From assembly GCA_947493035.1 (NCBI GenBank), contig CANLOW010000012.1:1-46156 (forward strand): a DNA stretch of 46,156 nucleotides, in the 5' to 3' direction. The stretch is from an uncultured Aquimarina sp. (GTDB lineage: Bacteria > Bacteroidota > Bacteroidia > Flavobacteriales > Flavobacteriaceae). The position numbers and the translations under genes were made by a program. Below the pieces are notes generated by a model. The model was not told the DNA's origin. It was given only the letters and a program-made list of their open reading frames with translations, and did no database searches. Numbering within the stretch: position 1 is the first letter of the stretch; each line of letters opens with the position of its first letter. This document shows positions 7,918-16,161 of the stretch, in pieces.

Positions 7918-9432
7918 ATGAATAAAAAAGTAATCTTAATGATACTTGATGGGTGGGGAACTTCACCTGATCCTAAAGTATCGGCAATCGATCAAGCCAA
8001 CACTCCTTTTATTGATGGATTATATTCCAAATATCCAAATGCAGCCTTAAGAACAGATGGTCTTAATGTAGGTCTACCTGAAGGTCAAATGGGTAATAGT
8101 GAAGTAGGACATATGAATTTAGGTGCTGGTCGAATTGTATACCAAAACTTAACTAAGATAAACCTTGCTATAAAAAACAATACTTTAAAAGAAGAGAAAG
8201 TAATTGCAGATGCTTTTGCTCACGCAAAAGAAAATAATAAAAAAGTTCATTTTCTAGGTCTTGTCAGTGATGGAGGTGTACACTCACATGTTAATCACTT
8301 AAAAGGATTATTAACTGCAGCTAATGAAGTAGGATTGAAAGATGTTTTTGTTCATGGATTTTCTGATGGACGTGATGTAGACCCTAAATCTGGTGCTTCG
8401 CATTTTGCTTCTTTACAAGAACATATGAATGCAACTACAGGTAAAATAGCTTCTGTAACAGGTCGCTATTATGCCATGGATAGAGATAATCGTTGGGAAA
8501 GAGTTGCCTTAGCCTACGGTGGTATTGCCAAAGCTGAAGGAACATTAACTGAAGACATTGTAGCTTCAATGAATGAGAATTATGCAGCTGATATTACTGA
8601 TGAATTTATCAAGCCATTAATTGCAAGTGAAAATGGTAAAGCTATCGGTACAGTAGCTGAAGATGATGTCGTAATTTTCTTTAATTTCAGAACAGATCGT
8701 GGTCGAGAGTTAACAAATATGTTATCTCAGAATAACTTCCCAGAACATGGCACTGAAAAGTTAAACTTGTACTACGTTACTATGACGAACTACGATGAGA
8801 CATTTAATGGGATCAATGTTATTTTTAACAATGAAAACATCACAGATACTATTGGTGAAGTTTTGTCAAAAGCCGGAAAGAAACAAATTCGTATTGCAGA
8901 AACAGAAAAGTATCCTCACGTTACTTTCTTTTTCTCTGGTGGTCAAGAAGAACCTTTTGAAGGTGAAAGCCGTATTTTGAAAAATTCTCCAAAAGTAGCT
9001 ACATATGATTTAAAACCTGAAATGAGTGCTTATGAATTAACAGAAGCACTTGTTACTGATTTGAAAAAACAAGAAGCTGATTTTGTTTGTTTAAATTTTG
9101 CAAATGGTGATATGGTTGGCCACACAGGTATGATGGATGCCGCTATTAAAGCTTGTGAAGCTGTAGATGTTTGTGCTAAAGATGTTATCGAAACAGGTTT
9201 GGACAACGGTTATACAACCATTTTAATTGCCGATCATGGAAATTGTGAAACTATGATGAATCCTGATGGAAGTCCTCATACTGCTCACACTACTAATCCG
9301 GTACCTGTAATATTAATCGACAAAGAACTAACAGAAATTAAGGATGGTGTTCTTGGTGATGTAGCTCCTACAATTTTAAAATTAATTGGTGTTGAGCAAC
9401 CTAAAGCCATGGATCGTTTTCCTTTAGTATAA
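7918..9432 (+). CDS. gpmI: 2,3-bisphosphoglycerate-independent phosphoglycerate mutase
   Basis: A 504-residue protein, close to the usual 510 for the family. It interconverts 3- and 2-phosphoglycerate in glycolysis and gluconeogenesis using two metal ions, in the cytoplasm. The alkaline-phosphatase-like core shows Asp11 in LDGWG, the nucleophile Ser61 in GQMGNSEVGHMNLGAGR, the substrate-contact segment LVSDGGVHSH, FSDGRDVDP, and metal-binding residues in NGDMVGHTG and IADHGNCE near the C-terminus. The ATG at 7918 is supported by AAGGAAA just upstream and by the canonical MILDGWG N-terminus. It is a single-gene unit, with its own promoter box and a strong terminator behind it. Confidence 0.97.
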   Translation: MNKKVILMILDGWGTSPDPKVSAIDQANTPFIDGLYSKYPNAALRTDGLNVGLPEGQMGNSEVGHMNLGAGRIVYQNLTKINLAIKNNTLKEEKVIADAFAHAKENNKKVHFLGLVSDGGVHSHVNHLKGLLTAANEVGLKDVFVHGFSDGRDVDPKSGASHFASLQEHMNATTGKIASVTGRYYAMDRDNRWERVALAYGGIAKAEGTLTEDIVASMNENYAADITDEFIKPLIASENGKAIGTVAEDDVVIFFNFRTDRGRELTNMLSQNNFPEHGTEKLNLYYVTMTNYDETFNGINVIFNNENITDTIGEVLSKAGKKQIRIAETEKYPHVTFFFSGGQEEPFEGESRILKNSPKVATYDLKPEMSAYELTEALVTDLKKQEADFVCLNFANGDMVGHTGMMDAAIKACEAVDVCAKDVIETGLDNGYTTILIADHGNCETMMNPDGSPHTAHTTNPVPVILIDKELTEIKDGVLGDVAPTILKLIGVEQPKAMDRFPLV

Positions 9433-9487
9433 AACACTGATTAACAGAATTATAAGTCTTTTGCCGAAAGATACTAACTCTTTAACT

Positions 9488-9527
9488 AAAAAGCTATTTA
9501 CATTTTTGTGTAAGTAGCTTTTTTTTT
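9488..9527 (+). terminator. Rho-independent terminator after gpmI
   Basis: GCTATTTACA (9493-9502) pairs with TGTAAGTAGC (9509-9518), with one G-U wobble, and is extended by flanking A and T runs. A run of nine T ends at 9527. It separates gpmI from map. Confidence 0.85.
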
Positions 9528-9556
9528 ACCTTAGCACCATTAAATACTCAAACCGT

Positions 9557-9564
9557 TATATTTG
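9557..9564 (+). promoter_or_regulatory. -7 promoter box TATATTTG for map
   Basis: A perfect TAnnTTTG match, 22 bp before the map start and just after the gpmI terminator. It would drive map and the two genes behind it. Confidence 0.6.
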
Positions 9565-9586
9565 CACCCCCTGAAAAAAGCAAATA

Positions 9587-10411
9587 ATGATAATAAAAAA
9601 GACAAGAGAAGAAATAGAACTCATTCGTGAGAGTGCATTAATTGTATCAAAGACTTTAGGTATGCTTGCCGCAGAGGTAAAACCTGGAGTAACAACATTA
9701 CAACTTGATGCTTTAGCAGAAACATTTATCCGAGATCATGGAGCTATACCTGGCTTTTTAGGACTCTATGACTTTCCGAATACATTGTGCGTGAGCCCTA
9801 ATGAACAAGTCGTTCATGGTATTCCCAATGACACGCCTCTACAAGAAGGCGATATACTCTCTGTAGATTGTGGTGCTTTAAAAAATGAATTTTATGGTGA
9901 TCACGCCTATACATTTGCCGTTGGTGAAATTACTGAAGAAACAAAACGTTTATTAGATGTAACTCGCGAATCACTATACATTGGTATAGAGCAATTCAAA
10001 ATAAATAATCGTGTAGGAGATGTTGGCTATGCTATACAAAAATTCACTGAAGACGCTGGTTATGGTGTCGTTAGAGAATTAGTAGGACATGGCTTAGGAA
10101 AAGTAATGCATGAAGCTCCTGAAATGCCTAACTACGGTAAACGTGGAAAAGGTAAAAAATTCGTAGAAGGTATGGTTGTTGCTATAGAACCAATGACGAA
10201 TATGGGTACAAAAAATATTAGACAGCACAAAGATGGATGGACTATTACCACAAGGGATAATAAGCCTAGTGCTCACTTTGAACACAATGTGGCTATCATA
10301 GACGGTGCTCCAGAGATTCTTTCTACCTTCGATTATATACACGAAGTATTAGGAATCACTACCGATGAAGAAAAACCATTCAAAAAAACAGCAACATCTT
10401 TAAGCAACTAA
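9587..10411 (+). CDS. map: Type I methionine aminopeptidase
   Basis: A 274-residue cytosolic enzyme that removes the initiator methionine from new proteins. All five metal ligands of the pita-bread fold are visible: Asp94 (SVDCG), Asp105 (YGDHAYTF), His168 (VGHGLGKVMHE), Glu201 (VAIEPM) and Glu232 (HFEHNVA). The substrate-contacting His77 is in EQVVHGIP. The ATG at 9587 gives the usual family length. Following genes are close (31 bp to the HNH-like gene), so a three-gene transcript map-HNH-methyltransferase is likely. Confidence 0.97.
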   Translation: MIIKKTREEIELIRESALIVSKTLGMLAAEVKPGVTTLQLDALAETFIRDHGAIPGFLGLYDFPNTLCVSPNEQVVHGIPNDTPLQEGDILSVDCGALKNEFYGDHAYTFAVGEITEETKRLLDVTRESLYIGIEQFKINNRVGDVGYAIQKFTEDAGYGVVRELVGHGLGKVMHEAPEMPNYGKRGKGKKFVEGMVVAIEPMTNMGTKNIRQHKDGWTITTRDNKPSAHFEHNVAIIDGAPEILSTFDYIHEVLGITTDEEKPFKKTATSLSN

Positions 10412-10442
10412 TTATAAGTGTTGAATTAAATTATTAATCATT

Positions 10443-11000
10443 ATGGAAGTATGGAAAACTTATCGAAAAGAATCGTGGCCCCCACACGTTGTTTTCGAAG
10501 TGTCTAACACTGGACGCATTAAAAATGTAAAGACTAAGCGCTACAAGAAATTAACTAAGACCAACAAGTATGGTCAACTTGGTTTTTCGGTATACTTAGG
10601 TAAAGACGATACCGGAAAAGATAGAACTACAACAGCAATATTACATAGAGTTTTAGCGATCTGCTTTATACCTAACCCTGAAGACAAACCTTATGTCATT
10701 CATAAAGATCATGATGTTACTAATAATGAGATTAGTAATCTATTATGGGCTACAGAAAGAGAATGGGTAGCACACGTAGCTAAAAGCCCAAGAATTAAAG
10801 CTGAGAAGGAACGTCGTAAAAGAGAAGGTTTTAGAGGATATCAAAAACTAACAGAAGCGCAAGCTTATATCTTAAAGAAAAAATTATTAGACCCTAATAG
10901 AAAAACTAGAATTCGTGTATTAGCGAAACAGTTTGGTGTTTCAGAAATGCAATTATACCGAATTAAATCTGGTGAAAACTGGGGTAGCTTAGAAGTATGA
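10443..11000 (+). CDS. NUMOD4/HNH-like DNA-binding protein
   Basis: A 185-residue protein. Residues 1-50 (EVWKTY...VVFEVSNTGRIKNV) match a NUMOD4 motif, the DNA-binding element of phage-type HNH endonucleases. Residues 68-100 resemble the HNH core of such enzymes: His68 in LHRVLA, FIPNPEDKPYVIHKDHD (His87, Asp89) and NNEISNLLW. Residues about 137-180 (KLTEAQAYILKK...LAKQFGVSEMQLYRI) look like a helix-turn-helix. Such proteins are normally selfish intron or phage nucleases, yet this one sits inside an apparently co-transcribed housekeeping group and overlaps the next start by 4 bp (ATGA). Either nuclease or a domesticated DNA-binding role is possible; activity is not shown by sequence. Confidence 0.65.
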   Translation: MEVWKTYRKESWPPHVVFEVSNTGRIKNVKTKRYKKLTKTNKYGQLGFSVYLGKDDTGKDRTTTAILHRVLAICFIPNPEDKPYVIHKDHDVTNNEISNLLWATEREWVAHVAKSPRIKAEKERRKREGFRGYQKLTEAQAYILKKKLLDPNRKTRIRVLAKQFGVSEMQLYRIKSGENWGSLEV

Positions 11001-11776
11001 TCAACCAATTATTCAAAAAGGGTCTTGGGATATTTCCTCGACCTTTTTTAATTAAAATTAGCTATTATATTCGTCCCTTTTTAAGTCTTGCCTTAAAAGG
11101 GAATCGTTATGAAGACCCTATTGATGGGAAAAGCTTTAAAAAGTTTCTTCCTTATGGATACGAAACACAAAGGCAAAATGTACTATCTCCCTCTACCCTT
11201 TCCCTAGAAAGACATCGATTATTATGGCTTTACTTACAAAATGAAACGGATCTATTCACTAATAATCATCAGTTACTTCATTTTGCCCCTGAGCAAGCAT
11301 TTTACAAAAGATTCAAAAAGGCAAAAAATATAAACTATACTACAACTGATTTATATTCTCCTTTAGCTGATGTTAAAGCAGATATTTGTAACCTTCCTTT
11401 TGACAACAATACATTTAGCTTTATACTGTGTAATCATGTTTTAGAACATATACCTGACGACACTAAGGCAATGCAGGAACTTTACAGGATTTTGAAACCA
11501 GGTGGAACTGCTATTTTACAAATACCTCAAGATTACTCTAGGGCTACTACTTTTGAGGATAATTCTATAACTGACCCAAAAGAACGAGCTAAAATTTTCG
11601 GTCAATACGATCATGTTAGAGTTTATGGAATGGATTATTTTGACAAACTAGAATCTATAGGGTTTGAAGTACACCCCATTAAATATGCTGAAGGTCTAGA
11701 TGCAATAGCTATAGATCGCTATCGTATTTCTGAAAATGAATTAATACCTGTATGTAAAAAGCCATTACTCACGTAA
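10997..11776 (+). CDS. Class I SAM-dependent methyltransferase
   Basis: A 259-residue protein with a Methyltransf_11-type core. LLHFAPEQAF occupies the position of motif I but lacks the usual glycine-rich GxGxG. DLYSPLADVKADICNLPFDNNTFSFILCNHVLEHIPDD and ELYRILKPGGTAILQIP are the typical later motifs. The N-terminal 90 residues hold a conserved-looking basic region (KKFLPYGYETQRQNVLSPSTLSLERHRLLW). Homologues near sugar genes modify glycans, but the substrate is not shown here. The start overlaps the HNH-like gene's stop as ATGA, implying translational coupling. It is followed convergently by apbE with 55 bp between. Confidence 0.82.
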   Translation: MINQLFKKGLGIFPRPFLIKISYYIRPFLSLALKGNRYEDPIDGKSFKKFLPYGYETQRQNVLSPSTLSLERHRLLWLYLQNETDLFTNNHQLLHFAPEQAFYKRFKKAKNINYTTTDLYSPLADVKADICNLPFDNNTFSFILCNHVLEHIPDDTKAMQELYRILKPGGTAILQIPQDYSRATTFEDNSITDPKERAKIFGQYDHVRVYGMDYFDKLESIGFEVHPIKYAEGLDAIAIDRYRISENELIPVCKKPLLT

Positions 11777-11831
11777 CTTTAACCTAAACAAATATTTAAT
11801 TATCAAAGCCTTTAACTGAATCTGATAAAAA

Positions 11832-12833
11832 TTAATTCAATAATTGACCTTGAAAGCCTGAAGTCTGATAAATACTAAGCTCATTATTATCATTCAAATA
11901 AATGATATAAGCCTCTAATTGCTCTTTAGAAAGTATTTTTTTAATCTCTAACAATGGCATAGCCATAAAAGTTGTTGCCCAAGCATCTGCTGTAGCACAG
12001 TTTTTAGCCAATACCGAGACACTTAACACATTAGACACTTTTGTATACCCTGTATGGGGATCAATAGTATGAACATATTTTTTACCAGTAAGACTATCGA
12101 CTTTAAATTTCCTATAATTCCCCGAAGTAGCCATTGCTTGGTTTTTCAGACTCAATAAAGCTATTAAATCTCTAGATTCCTTTTGGTTAGGGTCATCTAT
12201 CCCTACTACCCATGGCTTTTGTTTTTCTTGATGCAATCCTTTAGCAACAAGCTCACCCCCTACTTCAATTAAATAATCCTTAAACTTCTTTTGATCCAAT
12301 AATTTAGCTATTCTATCGATACAATACCCTTTTGCAATAGCGTTAAAATCTAAATAAATATTCGAATTCAATTTTTCAATTTCAAAACGTTTATTCAACT
12401 TTACCTTATTCCACCCCACAAATTGCATTAAAGAATCTACTTTTCTTTCATTCATATTAGGAATTGATTTCTTCGGCCCAAAGCCCCATGCATTTACTAA
12501 AACACCAACGGTAGGGTCGAAAAAACCCTTAGAGGACTTATTAATTTCACCTGATAACTGAAACACCTCTTGAAACATATGATCTACAATAACCTTTTCT
12601 CCTTTATTGATTCTTGAAATATCTGAAGTAGAGATATACGTACTCAAAGAATGATTAACCACCTTAAAAACACTATCTAACTGAGGCTTTATCGATAACG
12701 CATCTGGTTGATCAAAATATAAAATAGAATAAGTTGTTCCTAAAGCATTACCTCGCTCATTTTTCAATTCTTTAGCACCTTGACCACAACTAATTAATAA
12801 TGATAGAGACAAAAAAAAGAATAATCTTAGCAT
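11832..12833 (-). CDS. apbE: FAD:protein FMN transferase, lipoprotein
   Basis: A 333-residue ApbE that attaches FMN covalently to Thr or Ser of exported flavoproteins such as NqrB and NqrC of the sodium-pumping NADH:quinone oxidoreductase. It has a lipoprotein signal with lipobox LLISC and Cys16 as the lipidated residue, so it is anchored in the periplasm. Family motifs are present in order: FFDPTVGVLVNAWGFG (residues 104-119), DFNAIAKGYCIDRI (162-174), EVGGEL (190-195), TSGNYRKF (236-243), YVHTIDPHTGY (253-263) and the Mg-site region TADAWATTFMAM (281-292). A 177-bp gap separates it from the small gene upstream, whose relatives I recall being labelled as NqrF-related. The nqr genes are not in the window. 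Confidence 0.93.
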   Translation of the reverse strand: MLRLFFFLSLSLLISCGQGAKELKNERGNALGTTYSILYFDQPDALSIKPQLDSVFKVVNHSLSTYISTSDISRINKGEKVIVDHMFQEVFQLSGEINKSSKGFFDPTVGVLVNAWGFGPKKSIPNMNERKVDSLMQFVGWNKVKLNKRFEIEKLNSNIYLDFNAIAKGYCIDRIAKLLDQKKFKDYLIEVGGELVAKGLHQEKQKPWVVGIDDPNQKESRDLIALLSLKNQAMATSGNYRKFKVDSLTGKKYVHTIDPHTGYTKVSNVLSVSVLAKNCATADAWATTFMAMPLLEIKKILSKEQLEAYIIYLNDNNELSIYQTSGFQGQLLN

Positions 12834-13010
12834 ATAATTTATGATTAATTTTTATTGGATACTCTTATTAACAAACTACTAAAGACAAAACTTAAAGTAT
12901 GATGCTTTCTAATCCGGCTAATAATTTTTACTGTAATGATCTACAAAAAAGCAAGTTTAAGCTAACATACTAGTTAATCAACACCCTAAATTGTTTAAAA
13001 TAATCCAGAA

Positions 13011-13370
13011 TTAGACTTCTTTAATACCTGGATAATTGACTATATAATCATCATCTTTAGTTACAGGCTTTTCATAATCTTTAGCATTAGCTAAACCAAC
13101 AGCTGCATAAAAAGTACGTGCCTTAAATTTAATTGCATGATCTTTCATTGGTTGCAAAAAAATAGTATCCATAACATTAGGATCATCAGGATAACTAATT
13201 GCCTGTACTACGACAAAATGAAGTTTCCCTTTTTTCAAAGCTACAAATTGAGGGTCTTTCTTTAATTCGCTATTTATTGCTAAAAACTCATAACCTTGCT
13301 CTTCTAGATCCTTTCCTACAATATTCATAGCTAGATTATGTAATTCCTGTGCATTTAAAACTCCTTCCAT
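13011..13370 (-). CDS. Conserved small cytosolic protein, sometimes labelled NqrF-related
   Basis: About 119 residues beginning MEGVLNAQELHNLAMNIVGKDLEEQGYEF. It has an alpha/beta composition, no signal peptide, and KLHFVVVQA and AIKFKARTFYAAVGLANA segments. I recall similar short Flavobacteriaceae proteins annotated as 'Na+-translocating NADH-quinone reductase subunit F', but no FAD, NADH or FeS motif of NqrF is visible, so that name should not be trusted. The chosen ATG at 13370 matches that family N-terminus and follows CAATTTTGCAAT, a near -7 box. A GTG at 13403, overlapping the flippase stop as TAGTG, would add 11 residues and couple translation. Nearness to apbE is suggestive only. Confidence 0.7.
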   Translation of the reverse strand: MEGVLNAQELHNLAMNIVGKDLEEQGYEFLAINSELKKDPQFVALKKGKLHFVVVQAISYPDDPNVMDTIFLQPMKDHAIKFKARTFYAAVGLANAKDYEKPVTKDDDYIVNYPGIKEV

Positions 13371-13402
13371 ATTGCAAAATTGGTCATTTTTTAAAAGAAT
13401 CA

Positions 13403-14875
13403 CTAGCTTAATTTACGCTTTAGTTTTCCTAAAAGAGATTCTAAAAACGAATTTACCGTTTCTGACACCTTGAATTGGTATATCAAAACTCCATATAACA
13501 TCACAATCAACACACTCTTTAATATTAAACTTGCAAAAGTTGGTGCTACTTGTAATGAAATCCATCTAAATAAAATTCCTATTCCCAAAATGATGATTGT
13601 AATTTTTAAAAAACCTTTCCCAAAAGGATGAATGTCAAAACATTTTTTAACCCAAAATATTTTAATTACATCATACACGATATAAGCTATTAAAGACGAA
13701 ACAGCTGCCCCTCTCAATCCCCATATAGGAATTAACCAAGAATTCATCATAATAGCTGTCGCTGCTACTACTATCCCAAAAAGTAATAACCATTTATAAT
13801 AATCTGAATTGTATAATATAGCACTAGTAACTCCCATACTCGCTTCAATCAATTTAATAAAGCATAATAAAAAAAGGACTTCTACATAAAGAATGTATTG
13901 ATCAGGGATTACGGTATAAAAAACCTCTGCATTACAAAACACAAGCAATGCAATTACCCCTGCAACCGTAAGCGTATTAATGCTTGTTGATTTGTTAAGC
14001 ATTGACAATTCTGTCATCTTATTTTCTTCTAGATAATTAGAAGTTAAAGGTGTTGTTATCTGCATCATCGATTTTAAAGGTACTTCGATCACAGAAGCCA
14101 TGTAGATCATAATACTATAAATGGCAACATTTTCTACAAGCATATACCTCTCAATCATCACCTTATCTAGCTCTAGCAAAAAGACAGATATCATAGCTGC
14201 CACCAAAATGATAAATGAATAAGTTGCTATTTCTTTAAAATAACCTAAAGCTTCTAACTTTAAAACTGGCATTTCTATTCGGTAGGCAATTATTTTCATT
14301 AATAATGCCTTTATCATACTCATAATAACATAACCATATAGAAAAGCTTCTTCAGTAATTATTTTCTTATACACTAAAATAAGTAGTACGAAAATACAGA
14401 TACGACTAAACAAGTGCTTTAAAAATGTTCCTTCTACTGATCTTAAATGTGCTTTAGACCATGCATGAAAAATTTCAAAATATGCAGCAGACAATCCTAC
14501 TAAAAATATAGGATAGATACATCTCTTTAAACGAGGGTTTGTTTTATAGAACACCTGTAATGAGGACTCATTAAAATACAATAATAAAAAAACAACTACC
14601 ATCACTAAAGTTGTGATAAACAATAACCATGTAAAAAATTGCCTATGCTGATTAGTGATTTCAAATTTTTTAAAGAATTTTATAATCGTATTATGAAAAC
14701 CCAATGCCATTAACGGCCATAAAAGATTAGAGGCTGCTATCACATAAGTAATAACTCCATTCTCTTCAGTAGATAAATATTGTGTAGATAAAAATAAGGT
14801 ATTGATTGCTCCGATGGCAAAACCTATATAAGTTACAATAGCATTATTGATCGATTGCTTGGCTACAACTCCCAT
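13403..14875 (-). CDS. Wzx-type polysaccharide flippase (MOP superfamily)
   Basis: A 490-residue integral membrane protein with about 12-14 hydrophobic helices. The N-terminus KQSINNAIVTYIGFAIGAINTLF is typical of O-antigen and exopolysaccharide flippases, which move lipid-linked sugar units across the inner membrane. Other family-like pieces are FHNTIIKFFKKF after helix 2 and GLRGAAVSSLIAYIVYD in the C-terminal half. The ATG at 14875 lies inside the glycosyltransferase gene (13-bp overlap). Its position directly behind YfhO and GT4 genes supports a role in surface-glycan export. The exact substrate is unknown. Confidence 0.87.
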   Translation of the reverse strand: MGVVAKQSINNAIVTYIGFAIGAINTLFLSTQYLSTEENGVITYVIAASNLLWPLMALGFHNTIIKFFKKFEITNQHRQFFTWLLFITTLVMVVVFLLLYFNESSLQVFYKTNPRLKRCIYPIFLVGLSAAYFEIFHAWSKAHLRSVEGTFLKHLFSRICIFVLLILVYKKIITEEAFLYGYVIMSMIKALLMKIIAYRIEMPVLKLEALGYFKEIATYSFIILVAAMISVFLLELDKVMIERYMLVENVAIYSIMIYMASVIEVPLKSMMQITTPLTSNYLEENKMTELSMLNKSTSINTLTVAGVIALLVFCNAEVFYTVIPDQYILYVEVLFLLCFIKLIEASMGVTSAILYNSDYYKWLLLFGIVVAATAIMMNSWLIPIWGLRGAAVSSLIAYIVYDVIKIFWVKKCFDIHPFGKGFLKITIIILGIGILFRWISLQVAPTFASLILKSVLIVMLYGVLIYQFKVSETVNSFLESLLGKLKRKLS

Positions 14876-16161
14876 AGCTTCTTAATTTCTATAGAAAGTT
14901 GTTCTGTTAAGGATTTTCGAGTATACTTATTTATAGACACATTTTCTGTTTTCAAAGATTTTTTTTCAAATAATCTAAAACAATTATAGATATGTGTTTT
15001 CAAAGCTTCTTTAGCTGTATAGTTAAAGGTGTCTCCACTAGCAGTTTCTTTAATTATATTTGATACTTCGCTTCCCTCAGGAGCTAATGCTATAACGGGA
15101 CGTGATGCCCTTAAATATTCAAATATTTTTCCTGGAATTATCTGTTTTGTTTCTTCAGAATCTATTTCTATCAATAATAACAACTGTGTGGTTTGCTGAA
15201 GATTCAAAGCCTCTTGATGAGAAACATACCCTTTATTATCAAGAAAGTCACCCAATCCATGATATTCAATTGCATCTATCACTGTATCACTAACTACTCC
15301 AGCTAATTGTAATTGAAAAGATTTGGCAAATTTCTTTTCTTCTTTCACTAACTCGCCTAATACTTCCCAAAGAATTTTAGGATTACGATCAGACAACAAA
15401 GAACCTATATGTGATATAGTGAATTTTGAATCTAAAACTATTTTTCGATGATCCGTAATAGGTTCATAACCATTTGTAATTACTTTAATAGGAGTCCTTG
15501 TTTTCTTTCTGAAATGTTTTGCTGTTCCTTCACTGGTTACCAATAGCATATCACTTTTATCTAGCACTTCTTTTTCTAAAGCTAAATGTTTTTTTTCTGC
15601 TCTTTTTCCTAATTTCAACTTATCATGATACCCTATAGTTGTCCAAGGATCTCTGAAATCGGCAAGCCAATGCATCCTAAATCTCTTTTTTAATCCTAAT
15701 CCAATCAAATGTACGCTATGAGGAGGCCCCGTAGTTATGACCGTATCTATCTCGTTATCTCCTACATATTTATTTAAAAAAGATAAGGCTGGTTTCACCC
15801 AAAGTACTCTTGCATCAGGCACAAAACAATTTCCACGAACCCACAACATCGCCTTTTGCATTTTAGTTTGCTCATCTTCATTGGGTAAAATACCTTTACT
15901 CATAGCAGAAGCATTTTTCTTACCCAAACGCTTTGCTAATGCATAAGGCTCTACAATAGGATATGTTATAACTTCAACCTCTTTACCAAGCTCACTACTT
16001 AAAGACTCATCTACAATTGGGTAGTCTGGGTTTTTAGGAATAAAAACCACTGGTTTAATATCAAAATGAGATAAGTATTTCGTGAAATAAAGCCAACGCT
16101 GTACACCTGGCCCACCTGCGGGAGGCCAATAATAAGTTACAATAAGTACTTTTTTTGACAC
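14863..16161 (-). CDS. GT4-like glycosyltransferase
   Basis: A 432-residue protein with a GT-B layout. The N-terminal domain begins VLIVTYYWPPAGGPGVQRW (residues 5-23), the glycine-rich loop of GT4 enzymes. LADFRDPWT lies near residue 190, and the C-terminal nucleotide-sugar domain includes ITNGYEP, SHIGSLLSDRNPKIL and the donor-binding segment IPGKIFEYLRASRPVIAL. It should transfer a sugar from a nucleotide donor to a lipid-linked or surface glycan. The start is a GTG overlapping the YfhO stop by one base (TAGTG), and the end overlaps the flippase start by 13 bp, so the three genes are translationally coupled. Donor and acceptor cannot be told. Confidence 0.88.
   Translation of the reverse strand: MSKKVLIVTYYWPPAGGPGVQRWLYFTKYLSHFDIKPVVFIPKNPDYPIVDESLSSELGKEVEVITYPIVEPYALAKRLGKKNASAMSKGILPNEDEQTKMQKAMLWVRGNCFVPDARVLWVKPALSFLNKYVGDNEIDTVITTGPPHSVHLIGLGLKKRFRMHWLADFRDPWTTIGYHDKLKLGKRAEKKHLALEKEVLDKSDMLLVTSEGTAKHFRKKTRTPIKVITNGYEPITDHRKIVLDSKFTISHIGSLLSDRNPKILWEVLGELVKEEKKFAKSFQLQLAGVVSDTVIDAIEYHGLGDFLDNKGYVSHQEALNLQQTTQLLLLIEIDSEETKQIIPGKIFEYLRASRPVIALAPEGSEVSNIIKETASGDTFNYTAKEALKTHIYNCFRLFEKKSLKTENVSINKYTRKSLTEQLSIEIKKLWEL

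Noticed and set aside
13371..13403. GTG at 13403 as start of the small gene
   Set aside because: Not excluded, but the extra 11 residues look unlike the conserved N-terminus I recall. The ATG at 13370 fits better and has a near -7 box before it.
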